A DNA stretch of 64,000 bases from Gigantopelta aegis (taxonomy: Eukaryota > Mollusca > Gastropoda > Neomphalida > Peltospiridae): NCBI RefSeq assembly GCF_016097555.1, contig NC_054710.1, positions 335,330 to 399,329 of the forward strand, read 5' to 3'. The translations under genes were made by a program, and so were the position numbers. Each line of letters opens with the position of its first letter. Position 1 is the first letter of the stretch. The notes below the pieces were generated by a model. That model was given only the letters and a program-made list of their open reading frames with translations, was not told the DNA's origin and searched no databases. Positions 1 to 10,600 of this stretch are shown here, piece after piece.

Positions 1-2322
1 AATTTAATCATACAAAGTGTAATGCTGATTGCCTCTGATAAATTTTGGCAAGGAATATAGAAAAACTGTGAAATCCTATAAAAAGAAATATGACAAATCA
101 TCTGAGGACAAAATAAGACAAATGCATACATGTAAGGCTAAAGATGTTTGGAATTTAATTAACTCAATAAACAATATCAACAATTCTTCAAGTGAAGCGA
201 ATATAGAAATACATACATTATTCGAATTCTTCAAAGAAATTAATGTAACAGCTATTGATGAAAATGACAATTTGAATATTGATTTTTCGCATGAAAATAG
301 TATACTCAATGGTGAGATTACAGAAACCGAAGTTTTAAATGCTATTAAATGTCTTCATAATAACAAAGCTATGGGTATCGATGAAATTCCCAATGAATAT
401 CTTAAATATGCTGAAAGCAAACTTGTTCTCATATTTACACGACTATTTAACCTAATTTTTAATAGTGGAATATTACCGGATGACTGGTTAACAGGTATTA
501 TAAAATCATTCTAAAACAAAAACGAAAGAAAAAAACACACAAAAAAACCCGATTCGTACAGAACTATCACAATCGTAAGTTGTTTCGGAAAACTATATAT
601 ATTTCTTGAATCGACAGAATTTTTTTTTTCATTATATGCCATAATAGCAATTTTAAAACAACGAAAGAAAAATCTATATTGTGACTTTATTGATTTTTCT
701 AAAGCATTTGACACAGTTTGGCGAATAGCTTTATGGCAAAAAAAAAAGAAAAGAAAAAAAAAAGAGAAAACCTTTCACCTATTTTATTTGCTATGTATCT
801 AAATGATTTATAAGATTCATTAACAGACAAACAATGTAATGGAATCAAACTAGAGTATGAAAATAACAATATTGATTTATTTATAGTCATTGTACTTTAT
901 TACTTTATGTTGATGACACAGTAATTTTGGCTGAATCTCCAGACGACTTACAAAAATCATTAAATGTTTTTTTCAGAATATTGCAAAAAAAAAAAAGGAA
1001 ATTAAAAATAAATGAGGATAAGTCTAGAATACTTATCTTTGGTTCAAAACTACCAAAAAATAAGAAATTTTACATCAAATACATAACATTATATATTTAG
1101 ATAATTATAAATTCCTAGGCATCATATTTGGTGGAAATGGATAATTTCTTCAAGCAAAAAAGACGCTTATTTCGCAAGCCAAAAAAGGAATGATTTTGTT
1201 AAAGATTAGAACTAGAAATTAAAATTTACCTATAGATACCAGTTACGAATTATTGATAGTACTATTGTTCCAATTCTATTATATTCTTCAGAAATATGGG
1301 GTTTTAGCAATAATCAAAATGTTGAAGACTTATTAAAACTTAGAAAAAAATACCCCACTACCTATGATTTATGGCGAATTGGGTGTTTTCCCTCTAGATA
1401 TTAAGATCAAAACCAGGATGCTTAGCTTTTAGGCCTCTTTGATTACTGGAAAAAGCTTCTAAAATATCTGCAACATTATATAGAATTATGCTATATGAAA
1501 CTGCCAAGCATCTATATACATTTAAGTGGTTAATTGATATAGAAGATACACTAAACAAATTGGGTATGGGCAATTATTGGTTAAATTAAAATCAAAATAT
1601 TATAAAGAAGAACGCATTCGTTCGTATTGTGTCTCAAAGGTTAAAAGATCAATGCATACAGGTATGGAATGCTAATTTCAATAGCTATCCAAAATGTATT
1701 ACCTATAGAATATTCAAATCAACACATTCATGTGAAATTTTCTTTTTCACTTACCGGAGAAACTATGGACAGTCTACATTTGATTCCGGACTAGTAATCA
1801 TTATTTACCAATTGAAACTGGCCGATGGCAATACATTAAAAGACAAGACAGAATTTGTCCTCTTTGTCTATTTTCTTTAGGTGACGAATATCATTATTTA
1901 TTTCAGTGTCATTATTTTACAAATGAAATATCAACATACTATTACAACAGACCTACAACTTTCAAATTTTGTCAGCTGTTTAATTCTAGAAAGTTATCAA
2001 CCACAAATAAATTATATATGTTCCTCAATGCTATCGACACTTTTAAAAAACAACAAAATGTATAGGTTATAATTACATCCAATGTATTGTTATGTCATAT
2101 GTATCACGTCTAGAGTACAATACTGTCTTTAAAATCATTCTTTTATAAAAAAAAAAAAATTATATCCATTTATATATTAGTGCTATTATTATATAACATA
2201 ATTAATTATTATATAACATAATGTGTTAATAGTACACTGCAGCTGTCAATATACATGTTTGTAAACCACCTCAATGTATCACCGTTTGGTGATCTGAGAG
2301 AAATAAAGTTCTGTTCTAACAA
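1..2322 (+). mobile_element. Non-LTR retrotransposon (LINE), degenerate 3' part
   Basis: Pieces of one reverse transcriptase can be read along the plus strand in shifting frames. They include an N-terminal RT stretch at 29-514, the palm motif FIDFSKAFDTVW starting near 682, the catalytic YVDD at 906-917, a thumb-like stretch with KFLGIIFGGNG near 1110, and LLYSSEIWGF near 1280. The order fits a CR1/jockey-like non-LTR element. The element ends near 2320 with AATAAAGTTCTGTTCTAAC, a polyadenylation-like terminus. Many frameshifts, stops and A-rich indels show it is dead. The 5' end is missing or lies left of the window. The exact clade is uncertain. Confidence 0.85.
29..514 (+). pseudogene. Reverse transcriptase N-terminal fragment of the LINE
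   Basis: This is the longest open piece of the element, 161 codons. It contains the fingers-domain signature NNKAMGIDEIPNEYLKY followed by FNLIFNSGILPDDW, as in non-LTR reverse transcriptases. The frame ends shortly after the W, where the family normally continues into the NYRPI block. The remaining RT motifs lie downstream in other frames. No endonuclease domain is visible upstream in the window. It is a remnant, not a host gene. Confidence 0.8.
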
Positions 2323-4660
2323 CGACCCTGCTCTTTAGCGCACCGCACTTTAAATAATGCTCCGATGGGCCTCAAACTCCATATAATAATCTGTATTAAT
2401 GCCGCTAGCGCTACAGAAAACCGCAGCCAACCATTCAGCGTACACTTCCGTTTGTACACTGTTATATATGGTTTATTATCAGATAGTCCCATTTTCATGT
2501 CGCCAGCATTTAGGAGCTATTTTTTACAATAATACTCACAACATTCTCATGGTTTGTAACTAAATAGTGACATACAATACTAATTCAACACAAGATATTG
2601 TTTTTCAAGTTCCCTAATTATGAACTTTTTTTTATGCTAATGCTATCACGTGTCAGCAAAATCAGCATGTCGCCAGTATGGGGGGAAGCGATATATTATC
2701 AGGGCTATCATGGATATGGATGCATTATTAACAAATAAATAAGTTTTTTTCATATAATTAAAAGTTGTTTTTTTCATTTTTGTTTTTTTCATATTGCAGC
2801 ATGTAAACATCAATTTCATTTACTAAAAATATTTCGGAGACAAATGTTACTCTGTCACGAAGTTTCGTGTCAGTACCGTAACGTGACGTTAAGAGAAGCA
2901 ACATTAATATAACGTATGTTGATTTCAATAAAGTTATTGTCTGATGATTTGAAAGTTGTCATAACCAGTATTTTACGAGCACCGCAGGAAAAATCGTTTG
3001 TGTGATTACAAAATTTTGGTCAATTTGCTACTAAGGGTGGAATTAGTATGTTTATTTAACGTCAGTACCGTAACACAGATTAGCAATGGATTATGTGCGT
3101 TTGGCGTTTAAATGGCCATATAACTATGTAAAAAAGAATGGCGTATTGGGTATGGCACCATGAAATATTGCATACAGCTATGAATTTTAAGTAAATAGTG
3201 TCATTTCTGTAAAATGTAGTCAGTACCGTAACAATGTTTTTTTCGTTATGGTACTGACACATTATTACACAAGAAGTGGCATAATGCGTACCATAAAGTG
3301 CAAAATGGATATTAATATTTGTAATGTTATATAATAGTATACTACATAAGACCGAAATAACTAAAAATTACCCAAAGACGTATTCGTACCATTTTACATA
3401 TTAAATCGAAATTCTCAAAATCTTAAATACAATGTTTTTGAAATGGCAGGAATCTTTCTATAGTAAGTTTATAGCCACTTAACTATACCAGATTTTCTAG
3501 TGCGGACACTGTCCTAGAGGAGGATGTTGCAAATCTTATCCGCCCCCACCCTCACCTACACCGAATTTCACAATGATTCTAAAATGCAGTGTAACGAATA
3601 CATATGATGGAGGTTGTTTGGTTTAGTAGTTCAAATGTAATATCTTGGTCGACTGTTGTTTTCCTTATTGTTTGTTTTTGTTTTAGCGTTTATGTGTTTT
3701 GTTTTCTGGATTTTGTTTAGGTACTTTATTTATTTTATTTTTTTTTTTTTTTTATTTTTTTTATTATTTTTTTTTTAATGAAGATTGCTTTTGTCAGCAT
3801 ATAATGTACATGTATGTTTGTTTAACTTACAGTACGATAAAAGTCAATTTTTATGTTGCGATAAAGAGAAAATGAGGCGGGTAAATACAACAGTTTTACA
3901 AAGGTGCATTATTTTCGTCATGTGTGACATACTGTAATAAATATAGAGATGGTGAAAAAAGAGTGAAGTATGTAGACCTCTAAATATCTACCGATGTCTG
4001 CCTTTGTTTTCCTTCACTTCTGGCACCTTGTACGGCGAATTCTGCTGATTCCCCAAACTGACAGTATTCTGTCGACACATACGTACTCTGTATATGGTCC
4101 TCAATGTTGCCTATGTTGCCTACATCGCATACAACTTGAAACCAGAACACGCATTTGAGGTTATGCTTATCGGTCAAAATGTTGAAGAGGTGTTCCCATC
4201 AGCGTCTTAAAATGTTTCAGAACCGTTTTGGGAATGTTTTAACGACATATAGTTTTGGTCGTTCCTAGACAGTGCTGTTATGACGTTATGAAAGCGTTTC
4301 AACCAAAAAGCGTCTGGACAATTTTCACACAATTTCAGCTAAAACGGATCGGCTGGAACAGTTTAGGTATTAAATGTGAACGCTTTATTGTGTTTTAATT
4401 CAGGCGTTTGCATTTTGGAATCAAATATGACGTAATACACAACGCATTGAGTGTGGACGTTAAAACATTTGTGGGAACAGCTACTGGATATTGATTAAAT
4501 TAGTTGTCATGAAACAGTTTGGTGACGTTTTAGAAGTGGTTTTAGTGGGAGCTCATCTTAACATACATGTATGATGCATTCAAGCAGATTGTTGATGCTG
4601 ATGAGGAATGCATGAAATTGGTGATAATCGATTTTATTTTTCTGTTTTTTTTCCTCATTA
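2323..4660. other. Non-coding stretch with recurring 14-base motif
   Basis: No coding region is supported here. The stretch contains GTCAGTACCGTAAC at 2869-2882, 3061-3074 and 3219-3232, plus an inverted near-copy at about 3245-3258. The same motif returns at 6862-6895 and, inverted, at 7222-7235. A T-rich run lies at 3731-3778. The motif cluster may mark the end region of an unidentified mobile element. Confidence 0.5.
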
Positions 4661-4662
4661 TT

Positions 4663-4664
<2 letters not shown>

Positions 4665-4706
<42 letters not shown>

Positions 4707-4738
4707 CGCGCGTGTGTGTGTGTGTGTGTGTGTGTGTG
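4665..4738. repeat. (TG)n microsatellite
   Basis: A dinucleotide GT/TG run interrupted by a short TACGCGCGCG stretch. Open frames across it (Val-Cys and Thr-His repeats) are artefacts of the repeat. Confidence 0.95.
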
Positions 4739-4927
4739 GCCAACACGCAATATCTACATTTAAGTGGATTACCTCTTTGGAATCGACTGGGTGATGAAAT
4801 AGGGTAAGGTATTCAATTTGACTTTTACATTGTGGAGTTAGACCTATGCACTCTCCTTTTTATTTGGTATCTATGAATCATAAAAGTAAAGTAGAAGTTA
4901 ATTTGCATTAACTTAGGTAACTTTGAA

Positions 4928-5093
4928 GGAATGTTTCATTTAATGACGCACGCAACACCATTTAAATAGGTTATATGGCGTCGGACATTAGGCTAAAGAC
5001 CACACAGATAATGAGAGAGGAAACCCGCTGTCGCCATGCGAAGGGTTACCTTTACCGACTAGCAGCAAGGGATCTTTTATGTATGTGTGAAAG
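4928..5093 (-). mobile_element. tRNA-derived SINE, tail-side half (interrupted copy)
   Basis: Plus strand reads tttaatgacgcacgcaacac, then gagaggaaacccgctgtcgc and agcaagggatcttttat. This is the tail half of the common SINE of this window in reverse orientation. The head half, with the tRNA-like part, resumes at 6432-6595. The two halves are separated by a tandem expansion and a GC-rich reading frame. Confidence 0.8.
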
Positions 5094-5450
5094 CATGAAT
5101 GTATGTTTAACAACATCTCAGCACACAGAACATACAGACTAGCTAGGGATCTTTTATAAGCATGAATGTATGTTTAACGACATCTCAGCACACAGAACAT
5201 ACAGACTAGCTAGGGATCTTTTATAAGCATGAATGGATGTTTAACAACATCTCAGCACACAGAACATACAGACTAGCTAGGGATCTTTTATAAGCATGAA
5301 TGTATGTTTAACGACATCTCAGCACACAGAACATACAGACTAGCTAGGGATCTTTTATAAGCATGAATGTATGTTTAACAACATCTCAGCACACAGAACA
5401 TACAGACTAGCTAGGGATCTTTTATAAGCATGACCCCACAGACCTGATGT
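5093..5450. repeat. 67-bp tandem repeat derived from the SINE, five units
   Basis: Units starting gcatgaatgtatgtttaac begin at 5093, 5160, 5227, 5294 and 5361, with a broken sixth at 5428. The exact spacing is 67 bp. Each unit contains the SINE motif gggatcttttata, so the array grew inside a SINE copy. The units are nearly identical, suggesting recent expansion. Confidence 0.9.
5407..5450. repeat. Left copy of 44-bp direct repeat flanking the cassette
   Basis: Begins ctagctagggatcttttata and ends cacagacctgatgt. It matches 6432-6475 with one mismatch. The repeat consists of SINE sequence, so it may be a long target duplication or the product of unequal exchange when the cassette arrived. Confidence 0.85.
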
Positions 5451-5509
5451 CACATTCGATTTTCACAGTCGATTCTTGCAGCACAGCACAGCAGCACAAA
5501 CGGCTAACG

Positions 5510-6427
5510 ATGAAGCGAGACGTGTGTGCCTGCTCTTTTGAGTTACCACCCCACCTGTGGGGACTCATTGCCAGTTATGGAGTGCTAATGGAATACCGCG
5601 TCACGTACACCGGGCCACGGGCAACCGTAACCTTGGTGTACGGTGACCCGGTAAGGAAACCAACCAGGAGGAGAAGAAGGAGGAAGACGGACGCGCCAGG
5701 GGCGGACCGGGGGAGGACAAAACCGGCAGCTCAACTGCCGGCAGCGGCCTCTTCCGTTGTGCACCCCCAGCACCGATCAACACCAACGAGACCAGCGGAT
5801 CCAGCCCAGCCGGACCCAGCCGTCGACTCGCCAGGGGCGGAACTCAACCAAGCGGTGATGGAATCGCCCCCATCAACTCCAGAGACTTCAGCCCCCGGGA
5901 CTCCTGCGATGCCACCTCCACCTCGGAAGAGTGCCGCAGTCGAGTCCCAGGCCCGACCTGTGGCCGTTGCGAAGCGGAAGGCGATTGCGTCACCAGAGGA
6001 CCAACCAGCCAAGCCAGGACCCCCGAATCCTGCTACGGAAACTGAGGAGCAGTGGTCACTCAAGGCCGGCAAATTGTCAACGCGCTACTCGCAGTTAATC
6101 AGGACCAACATTGAGGACGTCCGGCAACTCTTCACGCAACCTAAGCACGGGGCTTTTAGACCGTTACCAGCAAGCCCGACAGAGGGAGACTTTTGTGTCC
6201 ACAGCGTCACAATGCGGGATGGTCGTGGACTCTGTTTCACCGTACGCCGGAAAGGGATCTACAATCAAGGATTGCTACTCCCAGAAATGGATAACCCGAC
6301 CCTCCATCGAGTCATCAAAATCATAGCCGGGGAAGAGTATCGATCACTAGCCAAGTCGATAGCAGCATCCACTTACCGGCCAGCCATCCCGCATTTTGAC
6401 GCAACGAACTTCATCGGCTCTCTGTGA
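5510..6427 (+). CDS. Uncharacterised GC-rich single-exon protein inserted in a SINE
   Basis: An uninterrupted frame of 326 codons runs from 5447. That first ATG lies inside the 44-bp duplicated flank, so the Met at 5510 (MKRDVCACSFELPPHLW) is the better start, giving 305 residues. From the start come a short hydrophobic/strand-like segment (HLWGLIASYGVLMEYRV), an Arg/Lys cluster near residue 75 of the long frame, about 120 residues rich in Pro, Ala and Ser, and a more ordered C-terminal part with Trp, Cys and Arg. I recognise no domain. The base composition is far more GC-rich than the surroundings. The frame is intact and lies between two near-identical 44-bp copies at 5407-5450 and 6432-6475. 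It could be a gag/ORF1-like protein of a mobile element or a retrocopied gene. Function is unknown. Confidence 0.55.
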   Translation: MKRDVCACSFELPPHLWGLIASYGVLMEYRVTYTGPRATVTLVYGDPVRKPTRRRRRRKTDAPGADRGRTKPAAQLPAAASSVVHPQHRSTPTRPADPAQPDPAVDSPGAELNQAVMESPPSTPETSAPGTPAMPPPPRKSAAVESQARPVAVAKRKAIASPEDQPAKPGPPNPATETEEQWSLKAGKLSTRYSQLIRTNIEDVRQLFTQPKHGAFRPLPASPTEGDFCVHSVTMRDGRGLCFTVRRKGIYNQGLLLPEMDNPTLHRVIKIIAGEEYRSLAKSIAASTYRPAIPHFDATNFIGSL

Positions 6428-6431
6428 CGTC

Positions 6432-6475
6432 CTAGCTAGGGATCTTTTATAAGCATGCCCCCACAGACCTGATGT
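6432..6475. repeat. Right copy of 44-bp direct repeat flanking the cassette
   Basis: Starts four bases after the stop codon of the cassette reading frame and leads directly into the head half of the interrupted SINE. It differs from the left copy at one position. Confidence 0.85.
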
Positions 6476-6595
6476 TGTGGAGCCCTGACTGGAACGGGAA
6501 ATAGCTTAATGGACACACCGACGGGAATCGATCCTAGGCCGACCGCGCATGAGGTTTAGCGCTTTATCACTGGGCTACGTCCCACTCATAGTTAA
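6440..6595 (-). mobile_element. tRNA-derived SINE, head half of the interrupted copy
   Basis: Contains gactggaacgggaaatagct and cgacgggaatcgatcctagg, ending gggctacgtcccac. On the minus strand this gives GTAGCCCAGTGATAAAGCGC, resembling a tRNA A box, and a GATCGATTCCCGTC B-box-like element. These are the Pol III promoter parts of a tRNA-derived SINE. Confidence 0.8.
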
Positions 6596-6599
6596 CTTT

Positions 6600-7480
6600 G
6601 AATACACATGTATATGTGATTTAAATATTTTCGCGGATTGCCATATATGGGACATGCATTGTACAGGTAGGCATGTTTACAGCGGATAGGGGATGGGGGA
6701 AGAGTGTTTTTTTTAAACAAATGGAACTGCCTAATAAATTTGTTTACTTATTTTGCTGTTGTTTGGTTCAGGAATTAATTTGCATAGTATTAAAATTTTA
6801 TTTTTTTCAAATTATTTCTTTTTTGTCCTTTAAGCAAAACAACATTCCAGTAGTCATGTTTGTCAATACCGTAACGTGTAAGTCAGTACCGTAACAGGGA
6901 ATAAAATCATTCATGTGTGCTCCAAATGTTATTTTATTTCATAAAATATTGATGCAACATCTCGTTTCAAACGAAATACTTTAATCAACGGTGAAAATCT
7001 TCTACTGCATCAAAATTACCTAAAGATGTGTCTTTTAAAAGTATTCATTTTTTTGCACATTGTTTAAACAAAGTGTCACTTTAAATTCATTATTTTTTAG
7101 TTAAAGCCATTAGAAAAACAAACAAGACGCTCAACTTGTAGAAAACCTTTCACATTTAGTTAGGGATAACACGTTTTATGTCGTATGTTTTGTTATTAAT
7201 TTATGATTAATTTACCATCATGTTACGGTACTGACAAAATGAGCAGGTGACCTAGTTTTGATACGGCCATTTAGTACTAACGCTGACACATGATTCCCTC
7301 GTGTTTATTCTATCAAATCATCTAATAATTTTTTTTTTTTAATAAATAGTGACTTGTTATTTTTGAAGATACAAACCTGCATTTCGGTCTTTATCTGATA
7401 ATAACCCATATACACAAACGCATTCATATTAACTGCAAATATTAAAACTGTTATTAAGATGCCCTTTTAACGAGTCAATG
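6600..7480. other. Non-coding, motif-bearing flank
   Basis: No gene is supported. GTCAATACCGTAAC (6862-6875), GTCAGTACCGTAAC (6882-6895) and the inverted GTTACGGTACTGAC (7222-7235) mirror the cluster at 2.9-3.3 kb. Near 7388-7410 the sequence is an inverted partial match to 2463-2485 (ttattatcagata core). Confidence 0.5.
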
Positions 7481-7579
7481 TGCCCCTTTTTTCTTGGCCT
7501 CCTCCCCCTATAAAACGTCCTGGACCCGCCCATGATGAGGATAAATTTGCCAAACGCAAATACAATCGTGGACGGTGTG

Positions 7580-7685
7580 ATATTTTATATGCCCCATCCC
7601 ACAGACAGGGTAGTACATACTACGACATTTGTTACACCAGTCGTGGGGCACTGACTGGAACAAGAAATAGCCCAATGGGCTAGTT
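7580..7685 (-). mobile_element. SINE fragment
   Basis: Plus strand reads atattttatatgccccatcc, cacagacagggtag, caccagtcgtggggcactga and gaaatagcccaatgggc. These are diagnostic middle blocks of the abundant SINE in reverse orientation. The tRNA head and the tail are missing. Confidence 0.75.
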
Positions 7686-7940
7686 ATAAAACTAGAGAAA
7701 TACTGCACTTCTAACTATGGTACTGCAACTTTAGTCTAATTTCAGCTACAATTTTATTTTAAAAAACTAACCAAATATATAATACTGAAACACCCTAAAA
7801 AAGAGCCTTGTTTACTCATAGAGTTTCATACAAATTGAAAAAGAAAACGGTGGAGTTTTAGCGTTGGCATGTGTTCGCCTTCCGTATTCAGGTACTAATT
7901 ACGGAAACATGCAGGGTTGTGAACTTGATTTTGGTTTCCG

Positions 7941-7989
7941 TTAGTTATTAGATTCGTTCTGCACATCTTCAGCTTTCTTCTTTATTTTC
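7941..7989 (-). pseudogene. Cytoplasmic-tail exon of an Ig-receptor paralogue
   Basis: On the minus strand a pyrimidine-rich acceptor (ttatttccag) at about 7990 precedes a short basic tail reading KIKKKAEDVQNESNN and a stop. The sequence around AAGATGTGCAGAACG matches the tail exon at 34.80 kb, and the flanking intron (plus-strand cataaatagtaat against cataaacaacc) is also related. It is assigned as part of the left paralogue of the receptor gene. The membrane exon 0.5 kb upstream is damaged, so this locus is probably a pseudogene. Confidence 0.5.
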
Positions 7990-8499
7990 CTGGAAATAAA
8001 TATAATCTATGATTTATTCCTAATGTTACATGACATAAATAGTAATATTTATTTTAGTGTTATGCTAACTAAATTATCAATGTGTTATGATATTGATTAG
8101 TATTGAAATAACCAAAATAAATGGGGGATAATACATTTTTATCAAGTTATCAAGAATTTGTTATTGGCAAATGACTAATACAATTTATTTCCCGAGTATC
8201 ATAATATTGGTAACAATTAGTATGTTAACACATCTTAGAAACAGTATTGCTATGACATCCTTTTTAACTCACTTGCACAAATATTTCTTAAAAAGAAATC
8301 AGTTATAATTATTGTTGGAGCAATGTCTACAATTACATTTTCCTATATAATTGCGACATGAAATGAATGTGCTAATGTGAATGTAGAATGTTTCATAAAG
8401 CGAACGAGATGGAAAGCTTTCTCTTTCCACACATATGATATAGGAGTGGAGAGACAGACAAAAGACACATACAAGGTAAATATTTGCTGAATTCTTATT

Positions 8500-8545
8500 T
8501 TGTGTATAGCACCTGCACTTAAGGCAGACATGCGCTCTGGATCAT
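8500..8545 (-). pseudogene. Remnant of membrane-proximal exon of the Ig-receptor paralogue
   Basis: After a tttcaag acceptor the minus strand reads DPERMSALSAGAI, matching DSESERTSGLSTGAIS of the membrane exon at 38.5 kb. Similarity then stops and the hydrophobic membrane segment is not present. This breaks the left receptor copy. The short match is supported by the equally similar intron just upstream (gaaatatacaac against gaaaatatataaaac). Confidence 0.5.
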
Positions 8546-8596
8546 CTTGAAATATACAACACTATCAATTAACATAGCAGTACTATTCACTGGTAT

Positions 8597-8634
8597 ACAC
8601 ACACAGACACACACACACACACACACACACACGC
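8597..8634. repeat. (CA)n microsatellite
   Basis: Plain CA/AC dinucleotide run. A separate (AAT)n run follows at 8709-8743. Confidence 0.9.
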
Positions 8635-8708
8635 ACTATTTAGTATACAAAAATAAATAATTGTTAGATGAATGTGTCACCCAATTCATTTACGAATTAC
8701 CAAATATT

Positions 8709-8743
<35 letters not shown>
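8709..8743. repeat. (AAT)n microsatellite
   Basis: Trinucleotide run of about eleven units between two copies of atatttgaa/aatattt-like sequence. No other feature. Confidence 0.9.
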
Positions 8744-8744
<1 letters not shown>

Positions 8745-8794
8745 TTTGAAGTCAAAATCACACGGTCATATATATTGTTAAAATGTTGTATTGT

Positions 8795-9075
8795 TTAAAT
8801 ACACCACTAGAACATTTATTTATTTATTATAGGCCATTGGATGTCAAACATTTGGAAATTCTGACATATAATGTTAAAAGAGGAAACCACATATTGTTTT
8901 CATGAATAACAAGGGATCTTTTCTATGCACCATCCACCAGAGGACAGTTTTGATAGACCAGTCGTAGTGCACTGACTGGAAGTAGAAATCGCCCAATCGG
9001 CTACCTAAGGGATCAATCCTAAACTGACTGCGTATTAGCTCAGGAATTTACACTTGGATTGTGTTCCATATCTAT
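8795..9075 (-). mobile_element. tRNA-derived SINE, near full length, old
   Basis: Reads, in plus-strand order, tacaccactagaacatttat, ggccattggatgtcaaacat, aacaagggatcttttctatg, accagtcgtagtgcactgac and a weak tRNA-like head ending in cttggattgtgttcc. All blocks of the consensus are present in reverse orientation with many substitutions. Confidence 0.8.
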
Positions 9076-9544
9076 AGCAAGCAAGCATAATCTACAAGAA
9101 CGACGTGATTTCCTTAGTACGTGACACCAACAGCGGCATGCTAAATGTTGGAAGGTTTTTTATTTTAAGAATAGTATATACATGCCAAAATAAAATAAAT
9201 GTTTATATATTTATGGGGGAAAGGTCAGGGCTCATTGCTGGCCATGACATTCTGATAACGTTTTGCTGCTGAAGGTAGTCATTTACAATATATGCACGAT
9301 CAGTCGGAGCATTGCCATCTTGAAACACAAACCGTCACTCAAACCGTCGACCATCACGGTGAGCACACAGGACAACAATCTGTCCCAGTATGGTATGGTT
9401 GGTGTTAATTTTGACATCTCCAAACGCAACAACGCCTATCCAAGAGGTCCAGAGTGATTATCCAGTATCTACCCTGTGTACACCACTATGTCCGTTTATC
9501 ATGTGGCGATTCGTTGACGATGGAACAATACGTGGTCGCCGAAT

Positions 9545-9795
9545 ATACTTAAGTGGTTAAGCCATCGAGCTACAGGCTGGTAGGTACAGAGTTCGCAGCG
9601 GGATACCGGCTCCAACCCAGAGTGAGTTCTTAAAGGCTCAGTGGGTAGGAGTAAGGACACTACACCGTCTTCTCTCTCACTAACAAACTAGCAATTAACC
9701 CATTGCCCTGGGCAGACAACCTAGATAGCTAAGGTATTTGCCAAGGACAGCGTGCTTGAACCTTAATTGGATATAAGCAGGAAAATAAGTCAAAT
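9545..9795 (+). mobile_element. Second tRNA-derived SINE family
   Basis: Starts with gtggttaagccatcgagcta, a tRNA-like head with A-box character, then ggtacagagttcgcagcggg (B-box-like). It continues through cactacaccgtcttctctct and tgccctgggcagacaacc to gcgtgcttgaaccttaattg. Two other copies lie at 56.1-56.4 kb and 59.9-60.15 kb. The tail is ggatataagcaggaaaat. Confidence 0.8.
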
Positions 9796-10180
9796 GAAGG
9801 TGAATTTTTAAGTAACCGATTTTTAACAGCCTGACCCATCATTCGGACCCCAGTAGCCGGGTCTAGCTGAGCTGTTTTCTTTCTCTATTTATTTATTTTT
9901 AAAACATAGAGAAAATGAGCCAGAAAATGCCGCCAGCTAGGTGTGTGGTGAACTGCCATTTAAATACTAATTCACCTTTCAACAGGCATAGCTAAATTTT
10001 CAAAGTTTGGGATGGGGGAAGTGCACCACACGTTTATTACAAAACTGAATGAAATCATGCACCTGCAACAGTGTTTCAGTTTTGAAGAGTGATATACGAA
10101 CTTTTGAAAATCGAACTATTCCATCGCCCCTTTCAAATATATTTCTTTAATAGTTTTTGTGTTTTAATTATTATTTACAG

Positions 10181-10504
10181 ATAAACAAGCTACAACATCC
10201 ATTGACTGCATGGGACCCGGAATTGAAGGGCAGAAGACAGAATTAAAGTGTAGGATAAATGGAACTGTGCGGTCAGGAATACGGTGGATTGGACCACTTA
10301 ATAAAGTGACAGTCCAATGTAACTATCTACAGACGATATGCGAAACGTCTGGGGAATTCACTGACCGATACACCGGTGTGATCGATTCGCCCCAACAAAA
10401 CACGTTGATAATAGAGTCCTTCAATCCAAAAACTGACGCTGGTACACGGACGTGCTATGACGGATGGGTTGCCCCACGATCGTATTGTAACAAGTTCAGC
10501 GGAA
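10181..10504 (+). CDS. Immunoglobulin-like domain exon (left paralogue, inverted)
   Basis: An exon of 324 bases, bounded by an acceptor (ttattatttacag, AG at 10179-10180) and a GTAAGT donor at 10505. Both borders are phase 1, the usual arrangement of a transferable Ig-domain exon. It encodes one Ig-type domain with the B-strand Cys in TELKC, the F-strand motif KTDAGTRTC, and extra cysteines (SIDC, VQC, TIC, SYC). It is open throughout. It is about 60% identical in protein to the exon at 41342-41671 on the opposite strand. The nearest membrane and tail remnants at 8.5 and 7.9 kb point the other way, so no complete gene can be assembled here. It may be an orphan exon left by an inversion, or belong to a gene extending right whose other exons I cannot see. 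Confidence 0.7.
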
Positions 10505-10600
10505 GTAAGTTACATATAGCATTAATTTATTTGATTTAGATTTCATAGAAAAATAGTAATAATAATGATAGCAACAACATAATGATAATAATAATAATAA

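Noticed and set aside
4558-4794. Frames across the TG microsatellite
   Set aside because: Val-Cys and Thr-His runs reflect the dinucleotide repeat only.
5585-6072. Antisense frames opposite the GC-rich cassette
   Set aside because: GC-rich sequence keeps several frames open. Only the plus-strand frame spans the whole cassette and ends at its border.
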